Counted from the stretch's first letter, positions 17,401-26,899 are shown. The stretch is DNA of 64,000 bases from Micromonospora sp. WMMD961 (GCF_029626145.1 NZ_JARUBJ010000002.1:2200501-2264500); one strand, 5' to 3'. The notes: generated by a model not told the origin, from the sequence alone. Program-made: numbers and translations.

Positions 17401-17643
17401 ATCATGTTTCTGATGCCAAGTTCGCAGACCGGCCTCAGCCGCGTCGTACACCTCAGGCTGGCGCACCGGCCGGCCGTCCTCCGCGGTCTCGCGGCAGTAC
17501 GCCGCGTAGCCTCGGAGGTCGAACTTGTCACCTCGTGATGTGTTCCACCGACGACGGAAGTAAGGGTTCACTACAAAGGACCCTGTCCTGTCCTGACTTG
17601 GCCGCGCCGTCTCTGAGCGTCGAGGCTCAGCTACTGGGATCAA
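17383..17643 (-). pseudogene. Hypothetical protein, 3' end cut by the MITE
   Basis: An 86-codon frame starts at a TTG that overlaps the stop of the DUF4240 gene (TTGA), suggesting a coupled second cistron. Its last four residues (GPVS) and TAA stop come from the terminal repeat of the MITE, so the native C-terminus has been replaced. Joining the flanks without the element keeps the frame open for roughly 45 more codons to about 17098. The protein shows FVVNPYFRRRWNTSRGDK and a helical region but no family I recognise. Confidence 0.5.
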
Positions 17644-18233
17644 TCCTCGCTGGGGTTGAGGAAAAGCTCGGCCAGCCGCGGCAGCCGACGTCGCATCTGG
17701 TCGTCGTTGTCGAAGTCGAAGTCCTCACCCATGTCGGGCTCGCGGGTCTCGTCGAGGCTGCCCGCAGCGTGTTGGCGGGCCTTCATCGCTTCGTAGAAGG
17801 CGTCGTCGTTACCACCCGTGACCTGCTCGTAGGCCTCGCTGGCTACGTAGTTCACCGACTCGGCGAACAGCGCGCCGTCGTCTTCCTCGGCTGCTGCTTG
17901 TCGTACCACGGGATGGTCAGCCAGTCCGTCGGGGGAGGCCAGGACACGGTCGTACCACTCGCGCCCGAGCGCGATGACTCCCGCCCGGAAATCGATGAAA
18001 CTGTCGTCCGAGCATCCACCGCCGATCAGGTACGCAGCCGCCCACACGTCCCAGCGGTAGAGGGCGTCATGGAGCTGATCGAACAGCTCCTGGAACTCGA
18101 GGATGCCCTCCGGTGATGTCGCGGCCAAACGCGTCACCAGTGCCGCGGCAACGGCCTCACCGTCGTCGCCGGTCCGCCCGTCGAGACCCGCCCCGGCCGA
18201 CTCCACGACCGCCCAAAACTCGTCAACGTCCAC
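17640..18233 (-). CDS. DUF4240 domain-containing protein
   Basis: A 197-residue acidic cytoplasmic protein. The DUF4240 hallmarks are the start DVDEFWAVVESA, the LYRWDVWAAAYLIGGGCSDDSF block and FRAGVIALGREWYDRVLASPD, in which Trp and Asp/Ser residues are conserved across the family. Function is unknown; members often sit in toxin-immunity or accessory loci. The GTG at 18233 was chosen because the domain begins there and GGGAGA lies upstream; a frame opening 33 bases earlier is less likely. The downstream cistron is coupled by a TTGA overlap and is interrupted by a MITE. Confidence 0.85.
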   Translation of the reverse strand: MDVDEFWAVVESAGAGLDGRTGDDGEAVAAALVTRLAATSPEGILEFQELFDQLHDALYRWDVWAAAYLIGGGCSDDSFIDFRAGVIALGREWYDRVLASPDGLADHPVVRQAAAEEDDGALFAESVNYVASEAYEQVTGGNDDAFYEAMKARQHAAGSLDETREPDMGEDFDFDNDDQMRRRLPRLAELFLNPSED

Positions 18234-18322
18234 GGCGCGAGAGTCTCCCACGGCCAACCGACACAATTCATGCCCGTCGGCCCGGGCACCAGTCGCGAGC
18301 AGCCGCTGGCTTCCCGCACACG

Positions 18323-18526
18323 GTGACTGTTCACGTTTTCCGCGGCAGGACCGGTGCTCGGCAGCAAGATGTGGTGGTCGGTGAGGGCTGCGCGATGGTG
18401 TTCGTTCCGCCGGATGAGGTTCTCGACCGCGACCTGGCCGTGACGACCGCCGCAGTCCTGCCGCTCCACCTTGGCAGCGCCGGCGAGACGCACCGATCTG
18501 CCGCGGACGAGGTGCGGCGTTTGTGA
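18323..18526 (+). CDS. Possible small protein of unknown function
   Basis: In the 338-base gap between the DUF4240 and metallophosphatase genes one plus-strand frame has coding-like composition: 67 codons from GTG, reading VTVHVFRG, then MVFVPPDEVLDRDLAVTTAA and ending DEVRRL. There is no clear ribosome-binding site and no family resemblance. It could be a small gene, a fragment or chance. The rest of 18234-18571 shows nothing. Confidence 0.3.
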   Translation: MTVHVFRGRTGARQQDVVVGEGCAMVFVPPDEVLDRDLAVTTAAVLPLHLGSAGETHRSAADEVRRL

Positions 18527-18571
18527 GCGTGCTGCCCGATCGAGCGAAGTGGCCGCGGAAGCCGACACCGG

Positions 18572-19399
18572 TCAGGTGGCGGCGGACGGGCGGGGCTCGT
18601 CGAGGCGGGTGAGCAGGACGCGGCCGCCCTCGTAGACGCCGCCGTCGATGGCGAGGACGCGGCCGTCGGCGTACCGCAGCGCCTCGCGTACGTCGCCGGG
18701 GGCCACCCCGAAGTGCTTGGTGAGGGTGCTGTGCCCGTGCACCAGCACCTCGCCCCCGTACGTGTCGAGCATGGTGGCCACGGCGTCGTCCGGGCTGGCC
18801 GGCTCGCTGTCGCGGAACGCGCCACGGTCACTGATCAGTTGGCAGAAGGCGAGCCAGCCGGCGGCGTCCCGGCTGGTGAGCGCCGCCGCGATCCCCGCGT
18901 TGACGGCGGCGACGCTGTCGCCGAACTCCCGGTAGCGGGTGGTGTCGGAGTGCACCAGCAGGTAGCCGTCGACCACCGCCATGGCCGGCCGGGAGACGAT
19001 CCACGAGATGTGCTCGTCACCGAGCCGGCGTAGGTCGTCCTCCCGGCCGCCGAAGCGCGCCCAGGCGCCCCGGAAGCCGTCCTGCTGCGGCCAACCGGGC
19101 ACGGTGGTGGTGCCGAGGAGGTGCGCCGCGAGCAACTGCACCTCGTGGTTGCCCAGCAGCGCCTGCACCTCGCCGCCGGCCGAGGCGGCCTGCCCGGCCA
19201 GTCGGCGTACGTCGTCGATGACCCCGATGCCGTCGGGACCGCGGTCGACGTAGTCACCGAGCAGCCACAGCCGCGCGTCCGCGCCGGACCAGCGCCCGTC
19301 CGCGTCGGTGAGGCCGGCCCCGTGCAGCGCGTCGCGCAGCTCGGCGCGGTGGCCGTGCACGTCGGCGACCACGAAGAGCGGCGTCTGGTCCACAGTCAC
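18572..19399 (-). CDS. Calcineurin-like metallophosphatase
   Basis: Metal-dependent phosphoesterase of 275 residues. All PPP-type motifs are in order: DVHGH near the N-terminus (metal-binding D-x-H), GDYVDRG about 45 residues later, GNHE after that, then LLVHSD and the GHS motif (VLVHGHST) towards the C-terminus. Cytoplasmic; the substrate could be a phosphoprotein or a dinucleotide (ApaH-like). The GTG at 19399 has GGTAGGAT upstream and begins the domain; an in-frame GTG 21 bases earlier is possible. It is divergent from the dehydrogenase at 19485. Confidence 0.9.
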   Translation of the reverse strand: MTVDQTPLFVVADVHGHRAELRDALHGAGLTDADGRWSGADARLWLLGDYVDRGPDGIGVIDDVRRLAGQAASAGGEVQALLGNHEVQLLAAHLLGTTTVPGWPQQDGFRGAWARFGGREDDLRRLGDEHISWIVSRPAMAVVDGYLLVHSDTTRYREFGDSVAAVNAGIAAALTSRDAAGWLAFCQLISDRGAFRDSEPASPDDAVATMLDTYGGEVLVHGHSTLTKHFGVAPGDVREALRYADGRVLAIDGGVYEGGRVLLTRLDEPRPSAAT

Positions 19400-19484
19400 T
19401 CGGCGGATCCTACCCGCCACCCATCGACCGGGGTGTCCGCGCGCGGGCGAGGCGCGCCGCCTCGGGTGACGTTAGGTTGTGCGG

Positions 19485-20336
19485 ATGACACGCATCGGAT
19501 TTCTTGGTCTCGGTCGGATGGGCTCCCTGATGGCCGGCCGGCTGGTCGCCGCCGGCCACGAGGTGACGGTCTGGAACCGTACCGTCCACAAGGCGGCGCC
19601 GTTGGTGCAGGCGGGGGCCCGGGCAGCGGCGACCCCGGCCGAGGCGGTCGCCGACGCCGACGTGGTGATCACCATGCTGACCGGGCCGGCCGCCGTGGAC
19701 GCGGTGCTCTTCGGCGAGCACGGTGCCGCGGCGGCGCTCGGGCCGGCCACGACGCTGGTCGAGATGTCGACCATCGGCCCCGATCACGTCGCCTCGCTGC
19801 ACGACCGGCTGCCCGACGTCGACCTCGCCGACGCGCCGGTCAAGGGCAGCCTGCCGGCAGCCGCCGCCGGCGAACTGGCGATCCTCTTCGGGGGCGACAG
19901 CCAGACGCTGGCCCGGGTGCGCGAGGTGCTGGAGGTGCTCGGGAAGGTCCAGCACGTCGGGCCGCTGGGTGCCGGCGCGGCGGTCAAGCTGGTCGTCAAC
20001 GTGGCCCTGTGCGGCTCGTTCGTGCTGGTCGGTGAGGCGTTGGCGCTGGGCGACCGGCTCGGGCTCTCCACCGACACCACCATGACGGCGCTGAGCGGCA
20101 CCGCGCTCGGCTCACTGGTGCCGCGGGTACGGGCCAGGCTGGACGATCCGCAGGCACCCACCCAGTTCTCGTACGGGCTGGCCGCGAAGGATCTGAAGCT
20201 CGCGATCGAGGCCGGCGCGCCGGCGGAGGGCGTCATCGCCGCCGCGCACCAGCAGTTCGCCACCGAACTGCCGCGGCTCTCCGAGAGCGACATCGGGGAG
20301 ATCGTCGCGGTGTTGCGGCGGGCCGCGGCCCGCTGA
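19485..20336 (+). CDS. NAD(P)-dependent 3-hydroxyisobutyrate-dehydrogenase-family oxidoreductase
   Basis: Beta-hydroxyacid dehydrogenase of 283 residues. The Rossmann motif GFLGLGRMG is at residues 5-13, followed by VWNRT, the TPAEAVADADVVITML loop, the substrate-binding DAPVKGSLPAA block and the catalytic lysine in GAAVKLVVN. The KxxxN arrangement is intact. Substrate not determinable; imine-reductase-like members share this outline. ATG at 19485 is taken; an in-frame GTG two codons upstream is equally close. A strong terminator follows, separating it from the biosynthetic cluster. Confidence 0.88.
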   Translation: MTRIGFLGLGRMGSLMAGRLVAAGHEVTVWNRTVHKAAPLVQAGARAAATPAEAVADADVVITMLTGPAAVDAVLFGEHGAAAALGPATTLVEMSTIGPDHVASLHDRLPDVDLADAPVKGSLPAAAAGELAILFGGDSQTLARVREVLEVLGKVQHVGPLGAGAAVKLVVNVALCGSFVLVGEALALGDRLGLSTDTTMTALSGTALGSLVPRVRARLDDPQAPTQFSYGLAAKDLKLAIEAGAPAEGVIAAAHQQFATELPRLSESDIGEIVAVLRRAAAR

Positions 20337-20380
20337 GGCCCGCGGGGCGGGCACGGCGGGATCATCCACGACGAGCGCTG

Positions 20381-20410
20381 CGACGGCGACCCCCTCGGGG
20401 GTCGCCGTCG
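20381..20410. terminator. Strong hairpin terminator marking the left edge of the gene cluster
   Basis: CGACGGCGACCCC (20381-20393) and GGGGTCGCCGTCG (20398-20410) form a perfect 13-bp stem with a CTCG tetraloop, followed by TCGTCTCTCC. Confidence 0.75.
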
Positions 20411-20440
20411 TCGTCTCTCCCGGTCCACGGCGTTAAGTCA

Positions 20441-20469
20441 TTGTCTAGCGAGGGTGGCCATCGTATGAA
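20441..20469 (+). promoter_or_regulatory. Candidate promoter of the biosynthetic operon
   Basis: TTGTCT (20441-20446) and TATGAA (20464-20469) are separated by exactly 17 bp, close to a sigma-70-type promoter, with the GTG start at 20498 and a GGGGGGAAG ribosome-binding site at 20485-20493. The near-repeats AGCGAGGGTG (20447) and ATCGAAGGTG (20469) lie exactly 22 bp apart, the kind of two-helical-turn spacing seen for SARP activator sites; a SARP gene ends the cluster. Function inferred. Confidence 0.45.
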
Positions 20470-20497
20470 TCGAAGGTGAACAACGGGGGGAAGAATC

Positions 20498-22297
20498 GTG
20501 GCACGGGTGCGTCTGGACGAATCCATCATCTCGCGATCGGCGCATGAACTCGTCGGCGCCTGGCTGCGCCGGAGCCCGGACGCGACCGCCGTGCGCGAGG
20601 CGGTCACCGGCCGGGAGCTGACCTACCGCGAGCTGTGGCAGGAGTCCACCCGGCTGGCCACCGAGCTCACCCGGCACGGTGCCCGCCGTGGCGACACCGT
20701 CGCGCTGGCGCTGGGGCGTTCCGCCGAGCTGATCGTCGCGATCCTCGCCGTCGCCCGCTGCGGGGCCGCCTACCTGCCCCTGGACGCCGGCAACCCGGCC
20801 GACCGCACCGCCGCCATCATCACTGAGGCCGAGGCACGCCTGGTCGTCACGGCCACCCACGGCGAGCCGACCGGCTGGACGCTGACGGCCGACCTCACCC
20901 GTGTGCCCGCCGGCGGTGCCGGAGCGACACCGACCACGTCGGGCGAGCCCACCTTCGACGAGGGGGCCCACGGCGACGAGGCGCTCTACGTGGCGTACAC
21001 CTCCGGTTCCACCGGTCGCCCCAAGGGAGTGGTGGTGCCGCACCGCGCGGTGGTGGGGCTGGTCGACGGTGCCGAATACTGTCCGGTGGCGCCAGGCGAC
21101 CGGGTGGTCAACCTCTCGAACCCGGCATTCGACGCGACCACCTTCGAGGTGTGGAGCACCCTGACCGCCGGCGGCACGCTGGTGGTCCTGCCCGCCGTGA
21201 CCGAGGTGACCCTGGACGAGTGGGTGGAGCTGCTGCGCGCCGAGCGCATCACCACCATGTTCCTGACCACCTCGCTGTTCCACATGGTCGCGCGGGAACG
21301 CCCGGCCGCCTTCGGCACCGTGCGGAACCTGCTCGTCGGCGGGGAGCAGATGCAGCTCGCCGCCGCGCGCGCCGTGCTCGCGGCGACGCCGCCACGACGG
21401 CTGGTCAACGCGTACGGCCCGACCGAAACCACCACCTTCGCCGCGTACCACGAGGTGACCGCGGCCAACCTCGCCGACGTGGACCGGGTGCCGATCGGCC
21501 GGGCGTTGCAGCACACCACCCTGCACCTGCTCGACGACCAGCAGCGCCCGGTCGCCGCCGGAGCGACGGGCGAGTTGTGCATCGGCGGCCCGAAGGTGGC
21601 GCTGGGCTACCTCGGGCAGCCCGAACTGACCGCGCAGCGGTTCGTCCGGCTGCCCGACGGTGAGGTGGTCTACCGCTCCGGCGACCTGGCCCGCCGCACC
21701 GCCGACGGCGATGTCGAGCTGCTCGGCCGCCGCGACCGGCAGGTGAAACTTCGCGGGTTCCGCATCGAGCTGGAGGAGATCGAGCGGGCGGCCATGGCCA
21801 CTGGGCTGGCCGACGTCGCCATCGTGGAGAAGGTCGGGGAGGGCCCGCAGGCTCTCCTGGTCGGCTTCGTGCTGCCCGCGCCGGGCACGGCACCGACCGC
21901 GTCGCAGTTGTCGGCGGCCCTGCTGGCCCGCGTGCCCCGCTACATGGTGCCGGCCCGGTGGATCGTCCTGGACGCCCTGCCGGTCGGCCAGACCGGCAAG
22001 GCCGATCGCGACGCGCTGCTCGCCCTCGTCAACGACGACGGCTTCGGCGGGGACGACAGCGGGGACCCGGTGCTGGCCGGGGTCACGGAAACCTGGCGTG
22101 ACGTGTTGAGCCTCGGTTCGGTCTCCCGCACCGACACGTTCCTCGACCTCGGTGGCAACTCGATCCTGGCCATCCAGGCGGCGTCGCGCCTTTCCGAACG
22201 GCTCGGCGTCGAGGTGGAACCGCACGACGTGCTCCTCGCGACCTCGGCCGCCGACCTCGGCGACCGGCTGCGCGACCGTCAGCCCGTCGCCATCTGA
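20498..22297 (+). CDS. Nonribosomal peptide synthetase, A-T
   Basis: A 599-residue loading module. The adenylation domain (about 20-500) has A3 AYTSGSTGRPKGVVVPH, A5 NAYGPTETTT, A7 YRSGDLARR, A8 KLRGFRIELEEIE and A10 TGKADRDAL with its catalytic Lys. The carrier domain carries LGGNSILAIQ with the phosphopantetheine Ser at 555. By-eye alignment to the GrsA PheA pocket gives D-A-F-F-L-G-A-T-F-K, which looks like codes for branched aliphatic residues (Val/Ile/Leu); this is tentative. No condensation domain, so it starts the chain. GTG start with a purine-rich GGGGGG site. First gene of a probable single long operon. Confidence 0.92.
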   Translation: MARVRLDESIISRSAHELVGAWLRRSPDATAVREAVTGRELTYRELWQESTRLATELTRHGARRGDTVALALGRSAELIVAILAVARCGAAYLPLDAGNPADRTAAIITEAEARLVVTATHGEPTGWTLTADLTRVPAGGAGATPTTSGEPTFDEGAHGDEALYVAYTSGSTGRPKGVVVPHRAVVGLVDGAEYCPVAPGDRVVNLSNPAFDATTFEVWSTLTAGGTLVVLPAVTEVTLDEWVELLRAERITTMFLTTSLFHMVARERPAAFGTVRNLLVGGEQMQLAAARAVLAATPPRRLVNAYGPTETTTFAAYHEVTAANLADVDRVPIGRALQHTTLHLLDDQQRPVAAGATGELCIGGPKVALGYLGQPELTAQRFVRLPDGEVVYRSGDLARRTADGDVELLGRRDRQVKLRGFRIELEEIERAAMATGLADVAIVEKVGEGPQALLVGFVLPAPGTAPTASQLSAALLARVPRYMVPARWIVLDALPVGQTGKADRDALLALVNDDGFGGDDSGDPVLAGVTETWRDVLSLGSVSRTDTFLDLGGNSILAIQAASRLSERLGVEVEPHDVLLATSAADLGDRLRDRQPVAI

Positions 22298-22390
22298 GCG
22301 GCCCACTCCCAGCCACCGCCGTCACAAGCTCCGTCCGCGAGGCATCGCCGCGCACCGCTCCACTGTCTGTTTCCGCACCGGGGGGATGTC

Positions 22391-25300
22391 GTGACACCAA
22401 CCACCCTGGCCCGAACCGACTCGTCGGTCGCGCCGCTGTCGTACGCGCAGGAACGCCTCTGGTACATCGAGACCGCCGCGCCGGGCACGCCCACCTACAA
22501 CGTGCCGCTGCTGGTGCGCTGGACCCAGGCCGCCGACGCCGACGCCCTGGCCGAGGCGCTCGCCGCCGTCGCGGACCGGCACGAGGTGCTGCGCACCACC
22601 TACCGGCTGCACGAGGACCGGCCGGTCCAGGTCGTCGGCGACCCCGGTTCGGTGCCGTTGGAGGTCGTCGACCTGGCCGACCACCCCGAGGCCGGGAGCG
22701 CTGCCCGGCGGCAGGCCGACGAGCGGGCACGCGTCCCGTTCGACCTGGCCGGCGAGGCGCCCTGGCGGTGCACGCTGTGGCGCGGCGTGCCCGGTGGCGA
22801 CCTGCTACTCATCACCATCCACCACATCGCCGTGGACGGATGGTCGCTGGCTCCGCTCTTCGAGGACCTGGCCGCCGCGTACGAGGCGGCGGTGGCCGGT
22901 GCGTCGCCCGCCTTCGAGCCGCTGCCGGTGCGGTACGCCGACTTCGCCGTCGCCGACCGCGCCGCCTTCGACGCCCGCGGCACCCGCGCGGTGCTCGCCG
23001 AGCGGGTGGCCGAGCTGACCGCCGTCCCCGGTGGACTGGTCTTGGGTAACCGCCGTGCCGGCGGTCGGGCCGGGCCGACGCGGGCCGGCGCAGAGCACCG
23101 CTTCACCCTGCCGGCGACGACCTGGGCAGCCACCTGTGAGCTGGCCGGCGCCCTGGGGGCCACGCCGTACGTCGTGCTGCTGGCGGCCTTTCAGACGGTG
23201 CTCGCCCGCTGGTCCGGGCGCGACGACTTCCTGATCGGCACGGTCGCCGCCAACCGACCCCGGTCCGAGCTGGAGCGGCTCGTCGGTTTCTTCGCCAACA
23301 CCGTGCCGGTCCGCTGCCGCCCGGGTGCCGACCGCACGTTCGCCGAGCTGTGCACGGCGGTACGCACCGAGGCGTTCCGCGCCCTCAGCTATCAGCGCGT
23401 CCCGTACGACCAGCTGGTGGCGGCCCTGCCGGCCGGCTACGGCGACCCGGTGGACGTGGCGTTCGTCCTGCAGAACGCCCCCACCGCGCAGGGCCCCGCC
23501 AGGTGGGCGGCACCGCAGCAGCTCGCCACCGGGACCGCCAAGTTCGACGTGGCATTCGTGCTGGAGGAGGGCGAGGAGGGGCTGACCGGCCTCGTCGAGT
23601 ACGACGTGGACCGTTACCGGCCCGACGTCGCCACGGCGCTGGCCGAGGGGTTCGTCAACCTGCTCGGTGCCGCCGTCACCGATCCGGGCCGGCCGGTGAG
23701 CGGGTTGCCGCTCTCCACTCCGGCGGCGGGGATGCCGGCCGGCACGTTGGTCGGCGAGTCCCGCACCCCGGCACACCGGACGGTGCTGGAGGCGATCGAC
23801 ACGCGGCTCACCGGGCTGGACCCGGACGCCTGCGCGGTCACGTGCGCCGGGGTGGACACCAGCTGGCGGGAACTCGACGGCACCTCCTGGTGGCTCGCGG
23901 ACCGGCTCGCCGCGGCCGGCGTACCGGTGGGCGGCCGGGTGCCCGTCGTCGCCGACCGCGGTGGCGCGCTCGTCGCCGGCTGGTTGGGGGTGCTGCGTGC
24001 CGGTGCCGCGTACACGCCGCTCAACCCGGACACTCCCGTCGACAAGCTGGAGCACATCGTCACCGAACTCGGTGCCGCGGCGATCGTGCTCGACGCCACC
24101 GGCCGCCGCCTGGTCGACGCCGACCTGCTGGATCGGCTCGGGGTGCCGGTCGTACGCCTCGACGAGGCCACGGTCGCCGAGCCGCCGCCCGGGCGGCGCC
24201 CGGCACCGGTCGACGGCGACGACCCGGCGGTCATCATCTACACCTCCGGCACCACCGGCCGGCCGAAGGGCGCGGTCGTGCCGCACCGCAGCCTGCTCAA
24301 CACCATCGCCTGGTGGAACGCCGAAACCGGGCTGGACAGCACGGACCGGCTGCTCTGCGCATTCTCGGTCTCGTTCGACCCGGCCAGCTTCGAGACCTTC
24401 CGGGCACTGGTCGCCGGGGCGCAGCTGATCATGGCCGACGAGGAGACCCGCCGCGACCCGCGCCTGCTGGCCCGGCTGCTGCACGGGCCGCACGGCGCGA
24501 CCACGATGTCGCTGACGCCCAGCCTCTGCCGCGCCGTGCTGGACGCCGACGAGGAGACCGGCACCAGCCTGCGCCGGCTCTACATCGGTGGCGAGGCGTT
24601 GCCCCGGCACACCGTGGAGCGGTGCGCCCGGCAGTGGGGCGTGCCGGTGGTCAACGTGTACGGCCCGACCGAGGCCTCCTGCATCAGCACGTTCGCCCTC
24701 ACCGATCCCGCCGACCCGCGACCGCCCGCGATCGGCCGGCCGTTGCCCAACACCCGCGCCTACGTGCTCGGGCCGCACCTGGAGGAGCTGCCGGCCGGGG
24801 TGGCGGGCGAGCTGTGCCTTGCCGGGGCCGGGGTGTCGTTGGGCTACCTCGGCGACCCCGAGCGGACCGCCGTCGCCTTCCCGGTGGATCCGTGGGACCC
24901 CGGTCGAAATCGGCGGATCTACCGCACCGGCGACCGGGTGGCGCTGCGCCGCGACGGTCTGCTGGAGTACCTGGGCAGGGTCGACGAGCAGGTGAAGATC
25001 CTCGGGCACCGGATCGAGCCCGGTGAGGTGGCCCGGCTGATGGAGGACCAGCCGGGGGTGCGGGCCGCCGCCGTCCATCCGGTCGGCGACCCGCCGCGGC
25101 TGGTCGCGTACGTCCAGCTCGACACCGACGGCATGGCGCTGCCCGGCCGGGACGACCTGGTCCGGCCGTTGCAGCGCTGGCTGCCACCGGCGGTGCTGCC
25201 GACCGATGTGTACGCGGTCGACGCCCTGCCGCGCACCGGTAACGACAAGGTCGACTTCGCGGCCCTCGCCGCCCTGCCGTCGACGCGGCTGGCCCACACG

Positions 25301-26899
25301 ACAGTGGCGGCCCGCCGGCTGACCGCCGCCGAGGCGGCCGTGGCCGCGCTCTTCGGCGACGTGCTCAGCGAGAGGGGGGAGCACACCGACCCGCTCGGCC
25401 CGGACGACAGCTTCTTCACCCTCGGCGGTCACTCGCTGCTGGCGGTGCGCCTGCTCGCCGAGGCGCAGCGGCGTACCGGCCGGGCCGTGCCGCTGCGGGA
25501 CTTCCTCACCGAGCCGACCGTCGCCGGCCTCGCCCGCCTGCTCGCCGCCGACGACACCGCCGTCGAGGAGGATGACGCCGAGACGAGCGGCGGCCCGGCA
25601 CCCGACGAGGGCGGCTCGTACCCGGCGACGCCCATCCAGCAGCGGCTCTGGGCGATCAGCCGGTTGCCCGCGCTGGGAGCGGCGTACCTGTCGCCGCTGG
25701 TCGTACGCCTCACCGGTGCCGTCGACCGGGACCGCCTGGCGGCGGCGGTACGCGACGTGCTGGGCCGCCATCCCGCCCTGCGCTCCCGGTTCCGGCTGGT
25801 CCGCACCGAGCGGCGGGTGCGCTACCGCACCGACGGACCGCCGCCCGCCGTCATCCGCGTCGACGACGTGCCACCGGCCGAACTCGCCGCGCGGGTGCAG
25901 GACGCCTGCTGGGCCCCGTTCGACCTGGCTGTCGACGCCCCGGCCCGCGCGTACCTGCTCGGGTCCGGGCCGCGGACACTGCTGGTGCTCACCGTGCACC
26001 ACATCGCCGCCGACGGCTGGTCCATGCAACTGCTGCTCGACCAGATCGGCGAGTCGTACCGGGCCGGCGTCGAAGGGCGCGCCCCGGTGCTTCCCCCACC
26101 GGTGCATCCGGCGGCGCTCGCCGGCGCGGTGGTCGGCGCCGAAGCCGACGGCCGGGTGGCCGCGGTGGTCGAGCGCCTGCGCGGCGCGCCCACCGACATC
26201 CATCTGCCACACGACCGGCCCCGGCCGTCCGTGCAGCCGGTCACCGGCGCCACCGTGTCCCGCCGGCTGACGGCGGAGCTCACCGAGCGGATCCGTGCGG
26301 CGACCCGCCCGCTCGGCGCGACCACCTTCATGACCACCGCGGCGGTGCTCGCCGTGGCGCTGGCCCACCGCGGCGACCAGCGGGACTTCCTCTTCGCCTA
26401 CCCGTGGGGCGGTCGGGAGGCCCGCGAGGCCGCCGACGCCGTCGCCATGCTGGTCAACACGGCGGTGCTCCGCGTCGACCTGACCGGCGCGCCGACGTGG
26501 CGGGAAGTGTTGCGCCGGGTCCAGGAGGAGAGCCTCGCCGGCTACCGGGACGCCGATGCGCCGTTCGACGCCGTCGCCGCCGCCCTGCATCCCGACCGCG
26601 ACCTGAGCCGCCCGCCGATCACCCCGGTCTACCTCGCCGCGGGCGACGTCACCCCGGCCCCGCCGTCGTTCGGCCCGGACGTCACCGCCGACGCCGTGCC
26701 ACTGACCGCGACCCGGGTCAAGTTCGAGCTGGAGGTGGGCGCCGACGCCCTGCCGGACGGGCTCGTGCTGACCGCGGCGTACGCGACCGAGCTGTTCGAC
26801 GAACGCTCGGTCGCCGATCTGCTGGACGACTGCGCCCGGTGTGCGTCCGATCTCGCCGCCGACCTGGATTCACCCGCACTGAAGGGAAACCCGCTGTGA
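22391..26899 (+). CDS. Nonribosomal peptide synthetase, C-A-T-C
   Basis: A 1502-residue synthetase. C1 (about 15-450) has LSYAQERLWYI and HHIAVDGWS with catalytic His145. A2 (about 470-960) has IYTSGTTGRPKGAVVPH, NVYGPTEASC, YRTGDRVAL and KILGHRIEPGE. The carrier domain has LGGHSLLAVR (Ser1015). C2 (about 1095-1490) has HHIAADGWS at 1203-1211 with both catalytic His and Asp, so it should be active. The protein ends after C2 and the next gene supplies a free carrier protein, so C2 must pass the chain to a residue held in trans. The pocket reads D-P-F-S-Y-G-V-C-I-K, for which I know no substrate. GTG start preceded by GGGGGG. Confidence 0.93.
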   Translation: MTPTTLARTDSSVAPLSYAQERLWYIETAAPGTPTYNVPLLVRWTQAADADALAEALAAVADRHEVLRTTYRLHEDRPVQVVGDPGSVPLEVVDLADHPEAGSAARRQADERARVPFDLAGEAPWRCTLWRGVPGGDLLLITIHHIAVDGWSLAPLFEDLAAAYEAAVAGASPAFEPLPVRYADFAVADRAAFDARGTRAVLAERVAELTAVPGGLVLGNRRAGGRAGPTRAGAEHRFTLPATTWAATCELAGALGATPYVVLLAAFQTVLARWSGRDDFLIGTVAANRPRSELERLVGFFANTVPVRCRPGADRTFAELCTAVRTEAFRALSYQRVPYDQLVAALPAGYGDPVDVAFVLQNAPTAQGPARWAAPQQLATGTAKFDVAFVLEEGEEGLTGLVEYDVDRYRPDVATALAEGFVNLLGAAVTDPGRPVSGLPLSTPAAGMPAGTLVGESRTPAHRTVLEAIDTRLTGLDPDACAVTCAGVDTSWRELDGTSWWLADRLAAAGVPVGGRVPVVADRGGALVAGWLGVLRAGAAYTPLNPDTPVDKLEHIVTELGAAAIVLDATGRRLVDADLLDRLGVPVVRLDEATVAEPPPGRRPAPVDGDDPAVIIYTSGTTGRPKGAVVPHRSLLNTIAWWNAETGLDSTDRLLCAFSVSFDPASFETFRALVAGAQLIMADEETRRDPRLLARLLHGPHGATTMSLTPSLCRAVLDADEETGTSLRRLYIGGEALPRHTVERCARQWGVPVVNVYGPTEASCISTFALTDPADPRPPAIGRPLPNTRAYVLGPHLEELPAGVAGELCLAGAGVSLGYLGDPERTAVAFPVDPWDPGRNRRIYRTGDRVALRRDGLLEYLGRVDEQVKILGHRIEPGEVARLMEDQPGVRAAAVHPVGDPPRLVAYVQLDTDGMALPGRDDLVRPLQRWLPPAVLPTDVYAVDALPRTGNDKVDFAALAALPSTRLAHTTVAARRLTAAEAAVAALFGDVLSERGEHTDPLGPDDSFFTLGGHSLLAVRLLAEAQRRTGRAVPLRDFLTEPTVAGLARLLAADDTAVEEDDAETSGGPAPDEGGSYPATPIQQRLWAISRLPALGAAYLSPLVVRLTGAVDRDRLAAAVRDVLGRHPALRSRFRLVRTERRVRYRTDGPPPAVIRVDDVPPAELAARVQDACWAPFDLAVDAPARAYLLGSGPRTLLVLTVHHIAADGWSMQLLLDQIGESYRAGVEGRAPVLPPPVHPAALAGAVVGAEADGRVAAVVERLRGAPTDIHLPHDRPRPSVQPVTGATVSRRLTAELTERIRAATRPLGATTFMTTAAVLAVALAHRGDQRDFLFAYPWGGREAREAADAVAMLVNTAVLRVDLTGAPTWREVLRRVQEESLAGYRDADAPFDAVAAALHPDRDLSRPPITPVYLAAGDVTPAPPSFGPDVTADAVPLTATRVKFELEVGADALPDGLVLTAAYATELFDERSVADLLDDCARCASDLAADLDSPALKGNPL

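Noticed and set aside
20438..22306. A 622-codon antisense frame over the A-T synthetase
   Set aside because: Same GC-driven artefact; Gly/Val/Gln/Arg-rich with no start signal.
22805..26590. A 1261-codon open frame antisense to the C-A-T-C synthetase
   Set aside because: Very long antisense frames are expected at this GC content; the translation is Gly/Arg/His-rich with no domain, and the plus strand has clear NRPS domains throughout.
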